Shown: positions 47,065 through 56,186, counted from the stretch's first letter. The stretch: 64,000 bases of DNA from Sediminibacterium ginsengisoli (GCF_900167075.1 NZ_FUWH01000001.1:310001-374000); one strand, 5' to 3'. Notes: a model not told the origin generated them from the sequence alone. Numbers and translations: made by a program.

Positions 47065-48207
47065 ATGAATTTCCAGGAAAATGAACTCACGCAACAGGTA
47101 GCAGCAACGGCCCGGGATTTTGCAAAACAGCATATTCTGCCACATGTGATGGAATGGGATGAAACGCAGGAGTTCCCTGTTGCACTGTTTAAAGAACTGG
47201 GAAAACTGGGCATGATGGGAGTACTGGTACCTGAAAAATACAACGGCGCCGGTCTGGGTTATTTTGAGTACAATGTGATCATCCAGGAAATTGCCAAAGT
47301 CTGTGGTTCTATAGGACTTAGCGTTGCGGCACATAATTCATTGTGCACCAACCATATATTGAGTTTCGGCACGGAAGCTCAGAAAGAGCGCTGGCTTCCC
47401 AAACTGGCTACGGCTGAATGGATCGGCGCCTGGGGACTGACCGAACCCAATACCGGAAGCGATGCGGGTAACATGAAAACAGTAGCAGTGCAGGAAGGTG
47501 ATGAATGGGTGATCAATGGCACCAAAAGCTGGATTACACACGGGAAGAGTGGTGATGTAGCGGTAGTGATCTGTCGTACCGGAGAACCCAGAACCAGTGG
47601 CAATTCCACAGCATTCGTGGTTGAACGGGGCACACCGGGTTTCCAGGCAGGAAAAAAAGAGAATAAACTGGGAATGCGTGCCAGTGAAACGGCTGAAATG
47701 ATCTTTGATAACTGCCGGATTCCGGATGCAAACCGCCTGGGTAATGTGGGCGATGGTTTCAGGCAGGCAATGAAGATCCTGGATGGCGGACGGATCTCGA
47801 TTGCGGCTTTGTCGCTCGGCATAGCAAAGGGTGCTTATGAAGCGGCTAAACAATATGCAAAAGAACGGCATCAGTTCGACCAGCCGATTGCTAATTTCCA
47901 GGGAATCAGTTTTAAACTGGCAGATATGGCTACCGAGATCATGGCTGCGGAACTTCTGATCCAGCAATGCTGCGACCTGAAGGAAAGACATGAAAAAGTG
48001 ACCCGTCAGGGCGCTATGGCCAAGTATTATGCCAGTGAAGTAGCAGTAAAAACAGCTAATGATGCGGTTCAGATCTTCGGGGGTTACGGGTATACCAAAG
48101 ATTTTCCGGTAGAAAAATACTATCGTGATGCAAAATTGTGTACTATTGGTGAAGGAACTTCCGAAATACAGAAGCTGGTTATAGCCAGGGAAGTGCTCCA
48201 GGGATAG
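47065..48207 (+). CDS. Acyl-CoA dehydrogenase
   Basis: A 380-residue flavoprotein that introduces the alpha-beta double bond into acyl-CoA. N-terminal helical domain 1-120, beta domain about 121-235 with WGLTEPNTGSDAG (FAD/substrate binding), C-terminal helical domain about 236-380 with FGGYGYTKDFPVEKYYRDAK. The catalytic base is Glu363 in IGEGTSEIQ, the position used by short- and medium-chain enzymes. Chain length is not decided by this. A palindrome-overlapped promoter and 5' hairpin precede it, and a terminator follows. Confidence 0.95.
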   Translation: MNFQENELTQQVAATARDFAKQHILPHVMEWDETQEFPVALFKELGKLGMMGVLVPEKYNGAGLGYFEYNVIIQEIAKVCGSIGLSVAAHNSLCTNHILSFGTEAQKERWLPKLATAEWIGAWGLTEPNTGSDAGNMKTVAVQEGDEWVINGTKSWITHGKSGDVAVVICRTGEPRTSGNSTAFVVERGTPGFQAGKKENKLGMRASETAEMIFDNCRIPDANRLGNVGDGFRQAMKILDGGRISIAALSLGIAKGAYEAAKQYAKERHQFDQPIANFQGISFKLADMATEIMAAELLIQQCCDLKERHEKVTRQGAMAKYYASEVAVKTANDAVQIFGGYGYTKDFPVEKYYRDAKLCTIGEGTSEIQKLVIAREVLQG

Positions 48208-48233
48208 TCTCTAACGATTGCTTGCTCATATAA

Positions 48234-48260
48234 AATAAGCCCTCCGAAAGAGGGCTTATT
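48234..48260 (+). terminator. Intrinsic terminator after the acyl-CoA dehydrogenase gene
   Basis: AATAAGCCCTC (48234-48244), a 5-base loop CGAAA, GAGGGCTTATT (48250-48260), then CTTTTA. An A-rich left flank also lets it serve the minus-strand small gene. Confidence 0.85.
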
Positions 48261-48286
48261 CTTTTACATTTTATCCGGAAACGATT

Positions 48287-48445
48287 TTAGTCTTCCTTGC
48301 TGCCTGAAGCAAAGATCTGATCAACCGCTCCACCCAGCATCGGGAATTTTTCTTTTACAAAACCTGCGATGGTCTGGATTGCTTTCTGCGCCTGCTCCGG
48401 AGTGAGCCCTGCTTCATTTGCAAGGCGATCGATAAGTTCATTCAT
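48287..48445 (-). CDS. Small helical protein of 52 residues
   Basis: A short frame starting MNELIDRLANEAGLTPEQ and ending FASGSKED. The sequence alternates like an amphipathic helix-turn-helix (ELIDRLANEAGLTPEQAQKA, then TIAGFVKEKFPMLGGAVDQIF), a form I associate with small DUF2267/DUF2780-like proteins in Bacteroidota, though I cannot assign it firmly. It lies between two terminator-bounded genes on the minus strand, with its stop 27 bases from the acyl-CoA dehydrogenase terminator. Confidence 0.68.
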   Translation of the reverse strand: MNELIDRLANEAGLTPEQAQKAIQTIAGFVKEKFPMLGGAVDQIFASGSKED

Positions 48446-48557
48446 GGTGATATATTTTAGGTTGATTGTTTATATAGGTTTGCAAAATAAATGCTTGCAA
48501 ACAAAAAGCGATGAGAAGTTATTCCCATCGCTTTCATTTATTTATTTCCGGGGATAA

Positions 48558-49802
48558 TTATGCCACTTTCAGTACGCTCAGCTTGCTTTTGCCAAACATC
48601 TGTGCCGCATAATCAGCCGTAATATGAAGTTTCTTGGTATCGGTTCCCGGCAGTTCGAACATAGCGTCTGTGAGAATGCTTTCGCAGATACTGCGTAAGC
48701 CTCTCGCACCGAGTTTGTATTCCATGGCTTTGGTCACCATGAAATTAAGCACTTCCTCATCTACCTCCAGTTCAATTCCTTCCAGCTCAAACAGGCGTGT
48801 ATATTGCTTGATCAGTGAATTTTTCGGCTCGGTCAGGATGCTCTTCAGGGTTGCCTCATCGAGCGGGTTCAGGTGTGTTACCACGGGTAAACGTCCCAGC
48901 AGCTCCGGTATCAGGCCAAAACTCTTCAGATCCTGTGCATTGATAAAATGCAGCAGGTTTTTGCGTTGCATATCCTGTTCTTCCTTGTTTACGCTGAAGC
49001 CGATGGCATTGGTGTTCACACGCCGTGCGATCACTTTATCGATGCCATCGAATGCGCCGCCACAGATAAAGAGAATATTACGCGTATCCACTTTGATCAT
49101 TTTCTGCTCCGGATGTTTCCTGCCCCCCTGCGGTGGCACCAGCACTTCCGTTCCTTCCAGCATTTTGAGCAGGCCCTGTTGTACGCCTTCCCCGCTTACA
49201 TCACGGGTAATGGATGGATTATCTCCCTTTCTCGCGATCTTGTCGATTTCATCCACATACACAATGCCTCTTTCAGCTGCAGCTACATCGTAATTACAGT
49301 TCTGTAAAAGGCGGGTCAGCATGCTCTCCACATCTTCACCCACATAACCTGCTTCAGTAAATACCGTTGCATCTACAATAGCGAAAGGAACATTCAGCAG
49401 GCGGGCAATGGTTTTTGCCAGCAGGGTTTTGCCGGTGCCGGTTTCGCCTACCATGATGATATTGCTCTTCTCTATTTCTACCTCGTCGGGCTGTTGTTTG
49501 TTGGTAACACGTTTAAAGTGATTGTAAACGGCTACTGACAGGATTTTTTTTGCTTCATCCTGGCCGATAATATACTCATCCAGGAATTTTTTGATCTCTG
49601 CCGGCTTACGTACATTCAGCTTGAAGCCGGAAGATGACCCGTTATTCGATTCCTGTTTAATGCTCAGTTCCTGTGAAATGATCTCCTGGGCATGCTCCAC
49701 ACAGTTCTCACAGATATGACCTTCCTGACCGGCAATGAGAATTTTCACCTCGTCGCGGCTGCGGCCACAGAAAGAACAGTGTAAATTGGTTTGTTTTGCC
49801 AT
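48558..49802 (-). CDS. clpX: ATP-dependent Clp protease unfoldase ClpX
   Basis: A 414-residue AAA+ unfoldase that feeds substrates into ClpP. The zinc-binding domain uses Cys9, Cys12, Cys31 and Cys34; Walker A is GETGTGKT near residue 120; Walker [10 protein letters not shown]; sensor and arginine-finger stretch [11 protein letters not shown]. The [10 protein letters not shown] pore region is present. The ClpP-binding IGF-type loop is expected near residue 270 ([14 protein letters not shown] reads there). It lies downstream of two clpP genes and has its own -7 element. Confidence 0.96.
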   Translation of the reverse strand: MAKQTNLHCSFCGRSRDEVKILIAGQEGHICENCVEHAQEIISQELSIKQESNNGSSSGFKLNVRKPAEIKKFLDEYIIGQDEAKKILSVAVYNHFKRVTNKQQPDEVEIEKSNIIMVGETGTGKTLLAKTIARLLNVPFAIVDATVFTEAGYVGEDVESMLTRLLQNCNYDVAAAERGIVYVDEIDKIARKGDNPSITRDVSGEGVQQGLLKMLEGTEVLVPPQGGRKHPEQKMIKVDTRNILFICGGAFDGIDKVIARRVNTNAIGFSVNKEEQDMQRKNLLHFINAQDLKSFGLIPELLGRLPVVTHLNPLDEATLKSILTEPKNSLIKQYTRLFELEGIELEVDEEVLNFMVTKAMEYKLGARGLRSICESILTDAMFELPGTDTKKLHITADYAAQMFGKSKLSVLKVA

Positions 49803-49867
49803 AGTTGCTTTTTTTTCCTTCGCACAAGTGTACCTGAATCAGGACACGTCCTGCCGTCTAATTGTTG

Positions 49868-49875
49868 CAAAGCTA
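49868..49875 (-). promoter_or_regulatory. -7 element TAGCTTTG for clpX
   Basis: The minus strand reads TAGCTTTG, a full match to TAnnTTTG, 66 bases upstream of the clpX ATG. It suggests that clpX can be transcribed independently of the clpP genes. Confidence 0.4.
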
Positions 49876-49918
49876 TAAATACTTCGCTTTCTCGCTACAT
49901 ATTTGGTATATGCGGTCC

Positions 49919-50557
49919 TCAGATCTTCGTGAGCACCTGATCCACAATACCATAGGCCACTGCTTCATTGGCATCCATCCAGTAATCCCTGTCGAAATCC
50001 TTCATAACCTGCTCTATCGTCTTGCCACAATTATCGGCGAGTATTTTTGCGCCGAGGTCCTTTGTTTTCCTGATCTGCTCAGCCTGGATCTCTATATCCG
50101 CACTGGTTGCCTGGAAATATCCGCCCAGGCTTGGCTGGTGGATCATTACTTCCGCATGAGGGTAGATATACCTTTTACCCTTGGTGCCCACGCTCAGCAG
50201 GATGGAGCCCATGCTGGCCGCCAGTCCCATACAAATAGTACTTACGGGGCTCTGGATCAGCTGAATGGTATCATAAATAACCATGCCGCTGGTTACAACG
50301 CCACCCGGACTGTTAATATAAAATTTGATCTCTTCTCCTGGTTTATCGGCATCGAGCAGTAATAATTTACTTACCACGTCGCGTGCAGATTTATCGTCCA
50401 CAACACCCCACAGGTAAACGGCTCTTTTTTCGAAGAACAGTTTTTCCATCTTCTTCATCATAAATCCTGCTGCATCTTCCTGTTTTTCAGGTTTTTGCTC
50501 ATTTTCATCGTCGTCGTTCATCAGGTAGGGGTTCACTATATATTTTGACTGGATCAT
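49919..50557 (-). CDS. clpP: ClpP-type serine protease, second paralogue
   Basis: A 212-residue S14 peptidase. The catalytic Ser is in AASMGSILL, the His in VMIHQPS, and the Asp in DFDRDYWM. Compared with the other clpP next door it has a different, acidic N-terminus (MNDDDENEQKPEKQEDAAG), so the segment that docks to the unfoldase and lines the axial pore differs. The start could instead be the Met at residue 13. It lies 33 bases after the first clpP gene and before clpX. Confidence 0.92.
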   Translation of the reverse strand: MIQSKYIVNPYLMNDDDENEQKPEKQEDAAGFMMKKMEKLFFEKRAVYLWGVVDDKSARDVVSKLLLLDADKPGEEIKFYINSPGGVVTSGMVIYDTIQLIQSPVSTICMGLAASMGSILLSVGTKGKRYIYPHAEVMIHQPSLGGYFQATSADIEIQAEQIRKTKDLGAKILADNCGKTIEQVMKDFDRDYWMDANEAVAYGIVDQVLTKI

Positions 50558-50590
50558 CTTATGTTCGGTTTATTGTCTGATACTGATTGA

Positions 50591-51286
50591 TTATTTCTGC
50601 TGCGCCTTGCGCGGATTGGTAAGCAGTACTTCGTCTACAAGCCCGTATTCCTTGGCTTCCAGGGCGGTCATCCAGAAATCACGATCGCTGTCTTTGGCGA
50701 TGGTCTCAGGATCTTTACCTGTATGCGATGCCGTAATGTTATACAGTTCCTGTTTCAGTTTTTTGATTTCCCTTGCGGTGATCTCAATATCTGTAGCCTG
50801 GCCCCCGATTGCCCCGCTTGGCTGGTGCATCATGATGCGGCTGTGTTTCAGTGCAGTACGCTTGCCTTTCACACCTGCACAGAGCAGGATCTGGCCCATG
50901 CTGGCTGCAATACCGGTACAGATGGTTGCCACATCCGGCCCGATGAACTGCATGGTATCATAAATGCCTAAACCGGCGTAAACGCTGCCTCCGGGACTGT
51001 TAATATACATCTGGATATCCCTGGAGCGGTCAGTGCTTTCCAGGAACAGCAACTGTGCGGTTACGATATTGGCCACATAATCATTGATCCCTTCACCCAG
51101 GAAAATGATACGGTCCATCATCAAACGACTGAATACGTCCATGCTGGCTACATTCAACGGTCTTTCCTCGATAATATAAGGAGTAAGATTGGTAACATTA
51201 GCGTGCTGCTGGTAATTGTGCAGTGTGGCACTGCTGATACCACGGTGTTTTACTGCGTATTGCTCAAACTCTTTTCCAAAATTCAT
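50591..51286 (-). CDS. clpP: ClpP-type serine protease, first paralogue
   Basis: A 231-residue S14 peptidase, with an N-terminus containing the usual TPYIIEERPLNVASMDVFSRLM. Catalytic Ser in AASMGQILL, His in IMMHQPSG, Asp in DSDRDFWM. ATG 51286 is preferred over a TTG at 51295. It is the first clpP after tig and forms a quality-control block with clpX and the second clpP. Two ClpP proteins together could form a mixed barrel, as in organisms with ClpP1/ClpP2. Confidence 0.93.
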   Translation of the reverse strand: MNFGKEFEQYAVKHRGISSATLHNYQQHANVTNLTPYIIEERPLNVASMDVFSRLMMDRIIFLGEGINDYVANIVTAQLLFLESTDRSRDIQMYINSPGGSVYAGLGIYDTMQFIGPDVATICTGIAASMGQILLCAGVKGKRTALKHSRIMMHQPSGAIGGQATDIEITAREIKKLKQELYNITASHTGKDPETIAKDSDRDFWMTALEAKEYGLVDEVLLTNPRKAQQK

Positions 51287-51416
51287 TTGTTTCAATTTTC
51301 GCTTTGAAGATAAGTGAATTTATACAGTCAAATATTGTGCAAAGGCTGTTTTACGTCAACTCGTCAGTCGTAAAACCTGGTTCGCGCCAGATCAGGCCTT
51401 TAGGGTGCTAACAAAA

Positions 51417-51440
51417 GAGCCGGCCCTGACAGGCCGGCTC
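51417..51440 (-). terminator. Intrinsic terminator after trigger factor
   Basis: On the minus strand GAGCCGGCC (51440-51432), a 6-base loop, GGCCGGCTC (51425-51417), then TTTTGTT. A GC-rich 9-bp perfect stem. It separates tig from the clpP genes, so the clp genes are not a simple read-through of tig. Confidence 0.88.
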
Positions 51441-51461
51441 GGTGTATTGCTTGGGATTCAA

Positions 51462-52823
51462 TTAATGGTGGTGATGGTGCAGTTTGGAAGCAAAATCAGC
51501 TGCACTGATGCTTTCTTCCTTCGCTTTTACCTGGTTTTCCAGCTGCCCGAACAGTTTTTCGGTACTGATACGGTGGTAGCTGTCCTCAACAAATTTGCGG
51601 TCCTGCATCATACGGTTTGCGTAATCTTCTACCCATTGCTGGTTATCACCCAGTGCGCCCAGCTGACCGCCCATGTAGCTGAATAACTGCTGTTTAGCGA
51701 ATTCGCGGATATCTTCCGGTAATACCTCGATCTTATTGTCTGCTACAACCTGGTTGCTGATCAGGGTCCATTTCAGCTGGTTTACAAAGTTCGGGTACTC
51801 GGCTTCTGCCTCTTCGGCAGTTTTAGGCTTCTCGCCACCGGTCTTCAACCAGTTTTTCAGGAAGCTTTCAGGGAAATCCATATGGGTATGGTCTACCAGG
51901 TGGTGGTAGATCTGGTCGTGTATCTGGTTGCGCGACTGTTGTGCATAGTAATTCTCGATCTCTTTACGGAGTTCTGCACGGAAGTCGGCTTCGGTCTTGA
52001 TCTCACTGTTAGGGAAAGCTGCCCCGAAGAATTCTTCGTTCAGTTCCGCTTTTTCTACCAGTCCTACTTTAGTGATCAGTACGTTAAAGTATTTGTCGCC
52101 TTCTTCTGCAGTAAGGCCCAGGTCGGCAAGGATCGCTTCTTTTTCCTTCTCTTCAAAAGCTTTTGCGGGCTGAAGTACGAAAGAATCGTTGTTTTTCTTG
52201 CCGATCAGCGTTTTACGGAAATCTTCAGTGAAGTATTTAACCAGCAGCGAATTGCTTTTGGTGATGCCGCCTTCAACTGCGTTTCCGTTGGCATCGCTTT
52301 CTGTGAAAGTTACGTTCAGTACGTTATCATCGCCGGTAACAGCTTCGGGCTCGGTCATTTTACCGTGACGTACCTGCTGGCGTTCAGCTTCTTCCTGTAT
52401 CATTTCATCGGTAACGGTTACATTATAACGGGTTACGTTGATTTTGGCAGGATCGATCTCGAAAGAAGGCTTCAGTCCGATCTCGAAAGAGAAAGCGTAT
52501 TCGCCGGGGTTATTCATATCCAGGCCACTTGCATCATTGTTCAATGGCAGTGGCTGGGCAAATATTTCAAGTTGTTCTTTGCCGAGATAATCATTCAGTT
52601 CTTTTTCCACCATGCGCAGTACCTCATCGGTAAATACGCTCTGGCCGTACATTTTCTTTACCAGGCCTGCAGGCACCATTCCTTTACGGAAACCGGGAAT
52701 ATTCGCTGTTTTAGCGTATTTCTTCAGGCTTTGCTCAAAGCCATTGTAATAATCTTCCTTATTCAGGTTTACGGTGAGCTTATCGTGCAGCAAGCCTATG
52801 TTCTCGCGCGTAACTGTTGCCAT
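51462..52823 (-). CDS. tig: Trigger factor, with a native C-terminal His5 tail
   Basis: A 453-residue ribosome-associated chaperone. The ribosome-binding N-terminal domain (about 1-115) has the signature stretch NIPGFRKGMVPAGLVKK (GFRxGxxP); a central domain follows, and the C-terminal helical arms run to the end. The last residues are KLHHHHH, an encoded pentahistidine. ATG 52823 is chosen; the upstream in-frame extension has no good start and a -7 element lies in it. The gene is followed by a strong terminator and precedes the two clpP genes. Confidence 0.95.
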   Translation of the reverse strand: MATVTRENIGLLHDKLTVNLNKEDYYNGFEQSLKKYAKTANIPGFRKGMVPAGLVKKMYGQSVFTDEVLRMVEKELNDYLGKEQLEIFAQPLPLNNDASGLDMNNPGEYAFSFEIGLKPSFEIDPAKINVTRYNVTVTDEMIQEEAERQQVRHGKMTEPEAVTGDDNVLNVTFTESDANGNAVEGGITKSNSLLVKYFTEDFRKTLIGKKNNDSFVLQPAKAFEEKEKEAILADLGLTAEEGDKYFNVLITKVGLVEKAELNEEFFGAAFPNSEIKTEADFRAELRKEIENYYAQQSRNQIHDQIYHHLVDHTHMDFPESFLKNWLKTGGEKPKTAEEAEAEYPNFVNQLKWTLISNQVVADNKIEVLPEDIREFAKQQLFSYMGGQLGALGDNQQWVEDYANRMMQDRKFVEDSYHRISTEKLFGQLENQVKAKEESISAADFASKLHHHHH

Positions 52824-53157
52824 GATTGTGTTTTTATTTCTAAAATTGGGCTGCAAAGGTAGGGGATTGCGGGAAATTCAGCATAAATAGGGGCAATTTA
52901 TCCTTTACCACAGATGATATTATAATAATATTTAACTTATTGTTGCCTCACGGGAACCACTCAGAATGCAGTGCATCGGTAATCCGGCTTATGCGACTCC
53001 GAATGCATGCCTTCCATCCCAGGAACGCTTATTTTCCGCCCGCTTTTTCTGTAGTTTGTACCGGATGCCGGCTTTTTTTGAAAAAATGTCCGCATCTCCT
53101 GTAACATCTTTTACGAACCTGCGATAAGATTGATAATAACAACACCGACAACAGCTT
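52824..53157. other. Intergenic region between divergent tig and sigma-factor genes
   Basis: About 330 bases with no supported gene. TACCTTTG on the minus strand (52861-52854) is a full -7 match for tig, about 31 bases before its ATG. Nearer the sigma gene, GTAAC (53101-53105), then 16 bases, then CGATA is a possible ECF-type promoter, weakly supported. TAA at 53137-53139 closes the sigma-factor frame upstream and so limits its start. Confidence 0.5.
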
Positions 53158-53709
53158 TTGGAAAGGACTGAGATAATATCATACAACGAAATCGAGAAAT
53201 GTAAGAGGGGCGATGCGTCGGGGTATACCGAACTGTATAACAGGTATGCCAAAGAGGTTTATAATACCATTTACCGCCTTGTGAGGCATACGGCGGAAGC
53301 GGAAGACCTGCTGCAGGAAACATTTGTATCCGCTTTTCAGTCGATCGACCGTTTTGAACATACGGGTGGCTTCAGGGCCTGGATCAAAAGGATTGCTATC
53401 AATAAGTCCATTTCCTGGATGCGCCGGCAGAAAATAAGAATGGTGGAACTGGAAACTTCGGGTGCGGTGGTAGCGGAGGAAGAAGCGATCGATGAAAAAG
53501 CTTTCGTGATGCGTGTGGAAGAAGTGAGAAAAGCGATCGACGCTTTACCGGAAGGTTACCGGACCGTAGTTCAGCTATACCTTTTCGAAAATATTCCCCA
53601 GGAAGAAATTGGTCAATTGCTCGGCCTGGCGCACAATACAGTCCGGATACAATATCACAGGGCGAAACAAAAAATACTGCAAAACCTAAAACAGGGAGGT
53701 TTGTCATGA
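53158..53709 (+). CDS. ECF-type sigma factor
   Basis: A 183-residue sigma-70-family protein. Region 2 (about residues 15-85) includes AEDLLQETFVSAFQSIDRF and the DNA-contacting FRAWIKRIAINKSISWMRR; region 4 (about 125-180) has PEGYRTVVQLYLFENIPQEEIGQLLGLAHNTVRIQYHRAK. An in-frame stop at 53137-53139 leaves TTG 53158 as the only plausible start, an inefficient codon. The stop overlaps the next gene by 4 bases (ATGA), coupling it to the putative anti-sigma factor. Confidence 0.93.
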   Translation: MERTEIISYNEIEKCKRGDASGYTELYNRYAKEVYNTIYRLVRHTAEAEDLLQETFVSAFQSIDRFEHTGGFRAWIKRIAINKSISWMRRQKIRMVELETSGAVVAEEEAIDEKAFVMRVEEVRKAIDALPEGYRTVVQLYLFENIPQEEIGQLLGLAHNTVRIQYHRAKQKILQNLKQGGLS

Positions 53710-54536
53710 GTAACGAATTAGAACAGTTTGTCAATAATAACAGGGAGGCATTTGATCATCTCAGCCCGGATCCGGCTATCCTGCAAAGGATACAGGAACG
53801 GATGGCGAGCCAGGAACCGGCAGAAGGTCTGGTGGTGAACGAGGAAGGAATGATCACTAAAAAGGAGAACGCTAAACGCAAAGAAGGAATTGTGATCTCT
53901 TTCCGCATGTTACGTGTGGCTGCGGCCTGCCTGGTGCTCATCAGCGGTATTACAGTTTTCAGGCTGATGCAAAAAGAAACGCCGGCAGAACAGCCTGTTG
54001 CTGCCAATACAACGGCTGCAACACCGGAATCCACGGCAACGGCAACCATTAACCCGCCGCAGGTATTGCCTGAGCAGCCTGAGATCTATCATGATGAAAA
54101 GAAACTGCCCGATGTTTCACTGGCAGGGCAGCGACTGGCAGAACGCAGGCAGGTATTATTTGCAAAACTTGCCAATATGCAATCGCCTACAGAAAGACTG
54201 AGTGCAGCGGCACAGGTGGCAAAGCTGAGGTCAACCGATAAAGAACTGGTAGATGCCCTGGTACGAACCATGAACAATGATCCCAATACCAATGTTCGAC
54301 TGGCTGCGCTTGAAGCGCTGGGTCGTTTCCACAGAGAGAAATATGTGAAACAGCAGCTGGTACGTTCACTCAAAAAACAGAAAGACCCGATGGTGCAGAT
54401 AGAACTGATACAGCTGCTTACGAGGATGAAAGAATCTGCCATCATCGATGAACTTGAAAAAATAACGCAGGATGGAAATACCATGGACGCAGTAAAAGAC
54501 CATGCCTATTCAAGCATCCTCACATTAAGATCATAA
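53706..54536 (+). CDS. Membrane HEAT-repeat protein, putative anti-sigma factor
   Basis: A 276-residue protein: a ~65-residue cytoplasmic N-terminus (MSNELEQFVNNNREAFDHLS), one TM (about 68-88, MLRVAAACLVLISGITVF), then a Pro/Ala-rich linker and HEAT-like helices (about 165-275, including LVDALVRTMNNDPNTNVRLAALEALG) in the periplasm. The layout (N-terminal sigma-binding region, one TM, C-terminal sensor) and its ATGA overlap with the sigma gene point to an anti-sigma factor. No zinc-binding ZAS motif is visible, so the sigma-binding mode would be of another type. Confidence 0.8.
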   Translation: MSNELEQFVNNNREAFDHLSPDPAILQRIQERMASQEPAEGLVVNEEGMITKKENAKRKEGIVISFRMLRVAAACLVLISGITVFRLMQKETPAEQPVAANTTAATPESTATATINPPQVLPEQPEIYHDEKKLPDVSLAGQRLAERRQVLFAKLANMQSPTERLSAAAQVAKLRSTDKELVDALVRTMNNDPNTNVRLAALEALGRFHREKYVKQQLVRSLKKQKDPMVQIELIQLLTRMKESAIIDELEKITQDGNTMDAVKDHAYSSILTLRS

Positions 54537-54619
54537 ATAAAATCCCCCGATAATGCCCCACCGGTTCATGCATGACGGGCAAGGCATGTCTGATCACTAA
54601 CAAAATAAAAAGAACAATA

Positions 54620-55381
54620 ATGAAAAAGTACATCGTAACAACACTGGTAGCGTTCGCAGCGCTGGTGTCTGTAAAAGCACAGGAATTCAAACTGGCCAAA
54701 TCAACAGGCAAGATCGTCATCAATCTTTCTTCCGTAACCGTGGAAGGGTATAGCGGCAATGAAATCATTTTCAGCTCCGATAAAGAGGCCAATGAAAACG
54801 ACGATCGTGCAAAAGGCCTTCGCCCGATCAGCGGATCCGGTCTTACAGATAATACCGGTCTTGGTATCAGCGTAACAGAAAAAGACGGCGTGGTTGAAGT
54901 TACGCAGGTGAGTGCAAAAAATGCGCAGATCAAAATCAAACTGCCTAAGGCAATGAGTGTTTCCTATTCATTCAGCAAAGTGATGAATGCAGGAAAAGGG
55001 ATCTTTAAAAACCTGGAAAGCGAGATAGATGTATCTGTGCAGTACAACAGCATCCAGCTGGAAAACGTGACAGGACCTCTTGCAGTAAAATCTGTTTATG
55101 GCGGCGTAGATGTAAAGTTTGGCGAGAATATCAAAGGCCCTATATCTGTAGTATCTATTTATGGCTATGTGGATGCATCTATCCCTGTTACAACAAAAGC
55201 CAACATTAAAATGAGCACTTCTTATGGTGAGATCCTCGCTGCCTCAGATCTTAAGATCGAAATTGAAAAAACCGGCGACATGGTCAGCTATTCAGATAAA
55301 GTAAAAGGTAAACTGAATGGTGGTGGCTTTGATCTGTCGCTCACTTCCAACTATGGGAAAGTATATCTCCGTAAAAACTAA
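54620..55381 (+). CDS. Secreted DUF4097-like beta-helical protein
   Basis: A 253-residue protein with a Sec signal (MKKYIVTTLVAFAALVSVKAQ). The rest is repetitive beta-structure of the DUF4097/adhesin type, with alternating short strands such as GGVDVKFGENIKGP, YGYVDASIPV and TSNYGKVYLRKN at the end. ATG 54620 is used; the upstream extension is not protein-like. The next gene is a paralogue with the same C-terminal motif, and both follow the sigma/anti-sigma pair, so they are likely regulated targets or effectors. Confidence 0.82.
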   Translation: MKKYIVTTLVAFAALVSVKAQEFKLAKSTGKIVINLSSVTVEGYSGNEIIFSSDKEANENDDRAKGLRPISGSGLTDNTGLGISVTEKDGVVEVTQVSAKNAQIKIKLPKAMSVSYSFSKVMNAGKGIFKNLESEIDVSVQYNSIQLENVTGPLAVKSVYGGVDVKFGENIKGPISVVSIYGYVDASIPVTTKANIKMSTSYGEILAASDLKIEIEKTGDMVSYSDKVKGKLNGGGFDLSLTSNYGKVYLRKN

Positions 55382-55407
55382 TTCCTGCTCATCTAAAACC
55401 TTGCATT

Positions 55408-56130
55408 ATGAAAAAGATAGCAATGATGATGGTCTGCCTGATCGCACTCGGCGCATCGGCACAGACAACGGTTACACGTTCATACCCCGTAAAACAGGGT
55501 CAGCAGGTTGCACTTGATTTCGATTTCCCCAAAGTGGTTAAAGTCAGTACCTGGGATAAAAACGAAGTATATGTGAAAGCAACAGTATCCATCAACGATG
55601 GTGAGAACGACAGCGCTTTTGTACTGGAAGATAAAAGTAAAGATGGTGTTCTCAGTATCAGCAACAGGATCAAAGACCGGGAAAGCCTGCCCAAACGATA
55701 CACCATTATGAGAGACGGCCAGAAACTCGTTTTCAAAACACGGGGTGAAATGAGAGCATTCGGGGATAAAAATGGTATTCGTAATTACTATTCCGAAGGT
55801 GTGGATATGGATATCACGCTTGAAATAAAAGTGCCTGCAGGAATGGCCACTGATATCAAAGCAAAATATGGTATTGTTGAGCTGGTTGGTTTCAACGGTC
55901 CGGTAACTGTAACTGCAACTTACGGAGGAATCGATGCAACGGTTCAGGAAGCAAATACAGGCAAGTTGTCGGCCACCACAAATTACGGCCAGATCTACAG
56001 TAACCTCGACCTGAAGGTCAAAGATTACACGGAAAAGAATTTCTACACTTCTTTTACGGCGGAACCGGGCAAAGGCCCTGCGTATATACTCACATCGAAA
56101 TACGGCAAGATCTATCTGCGCAAGCCATAA
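55408..56130 (+). CDS. Secreted DUF4097-like protein, paralogue of the preceding gene
   Basis: A 240-residue protein with a Sec signal ending ALGASAQ. Beta-repeats similar to the preceding gene (TYGGIDATVQ, TNYGQIYSNLDL), ending TSKYGKIYLRKP, nearly the same terminus as its neighbour. A KNEVYVKATVSIND strand pattern resembles other DUF4097 proteins. The two genes are 26 bases apart and form a tandem duplication. A terminator follows. Confidence 0.82.
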   Translation: MKKIAMMMVCLIALGASAQTTVTRSYPVKQGQQVALDFDFPKVVKVSTWDKNEVYVKATVSINDGENDSAFVLEDKSKDGVLSISNRIKDRESLPKRYTIMRDGQKLVFKTRGEMRAFGDKNGIRNYYSEGVDMDITLEIKVPAGMATDIKAKYGIVELVGFNGPVTVTATYGGIDATVQEANTGKLSATTNYGQIYSNLDLKVKDYTEKNFYTSFTAEPGKGPAYILTSKYGKIYLRKP

Positions 56131-56147
56131 ATGATCTCCCCGAAATG

Positions 56148-56186
56148 AATAAGCGGATACCGGCGATGAGCTGCGGTCCGCTTATT
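56148..56186 (+). terminator. Intrinsic terminator closing the sigma-factor operon
   Basis: AATAAGCGGA (56148-56157) pairs with TCCGCTTATT (56177-56186), with three more inner G-C pairs across a bulge, followed by TGTTTTTT. Confidence 0.82.

Noticed and set aside
51462..51482. His5 tail of trigger factor as vector contamination
   Set aside because: The tail is within a normal chromosomal context with its own terminator and neighbouring clpP genes, and its codons are mixed.
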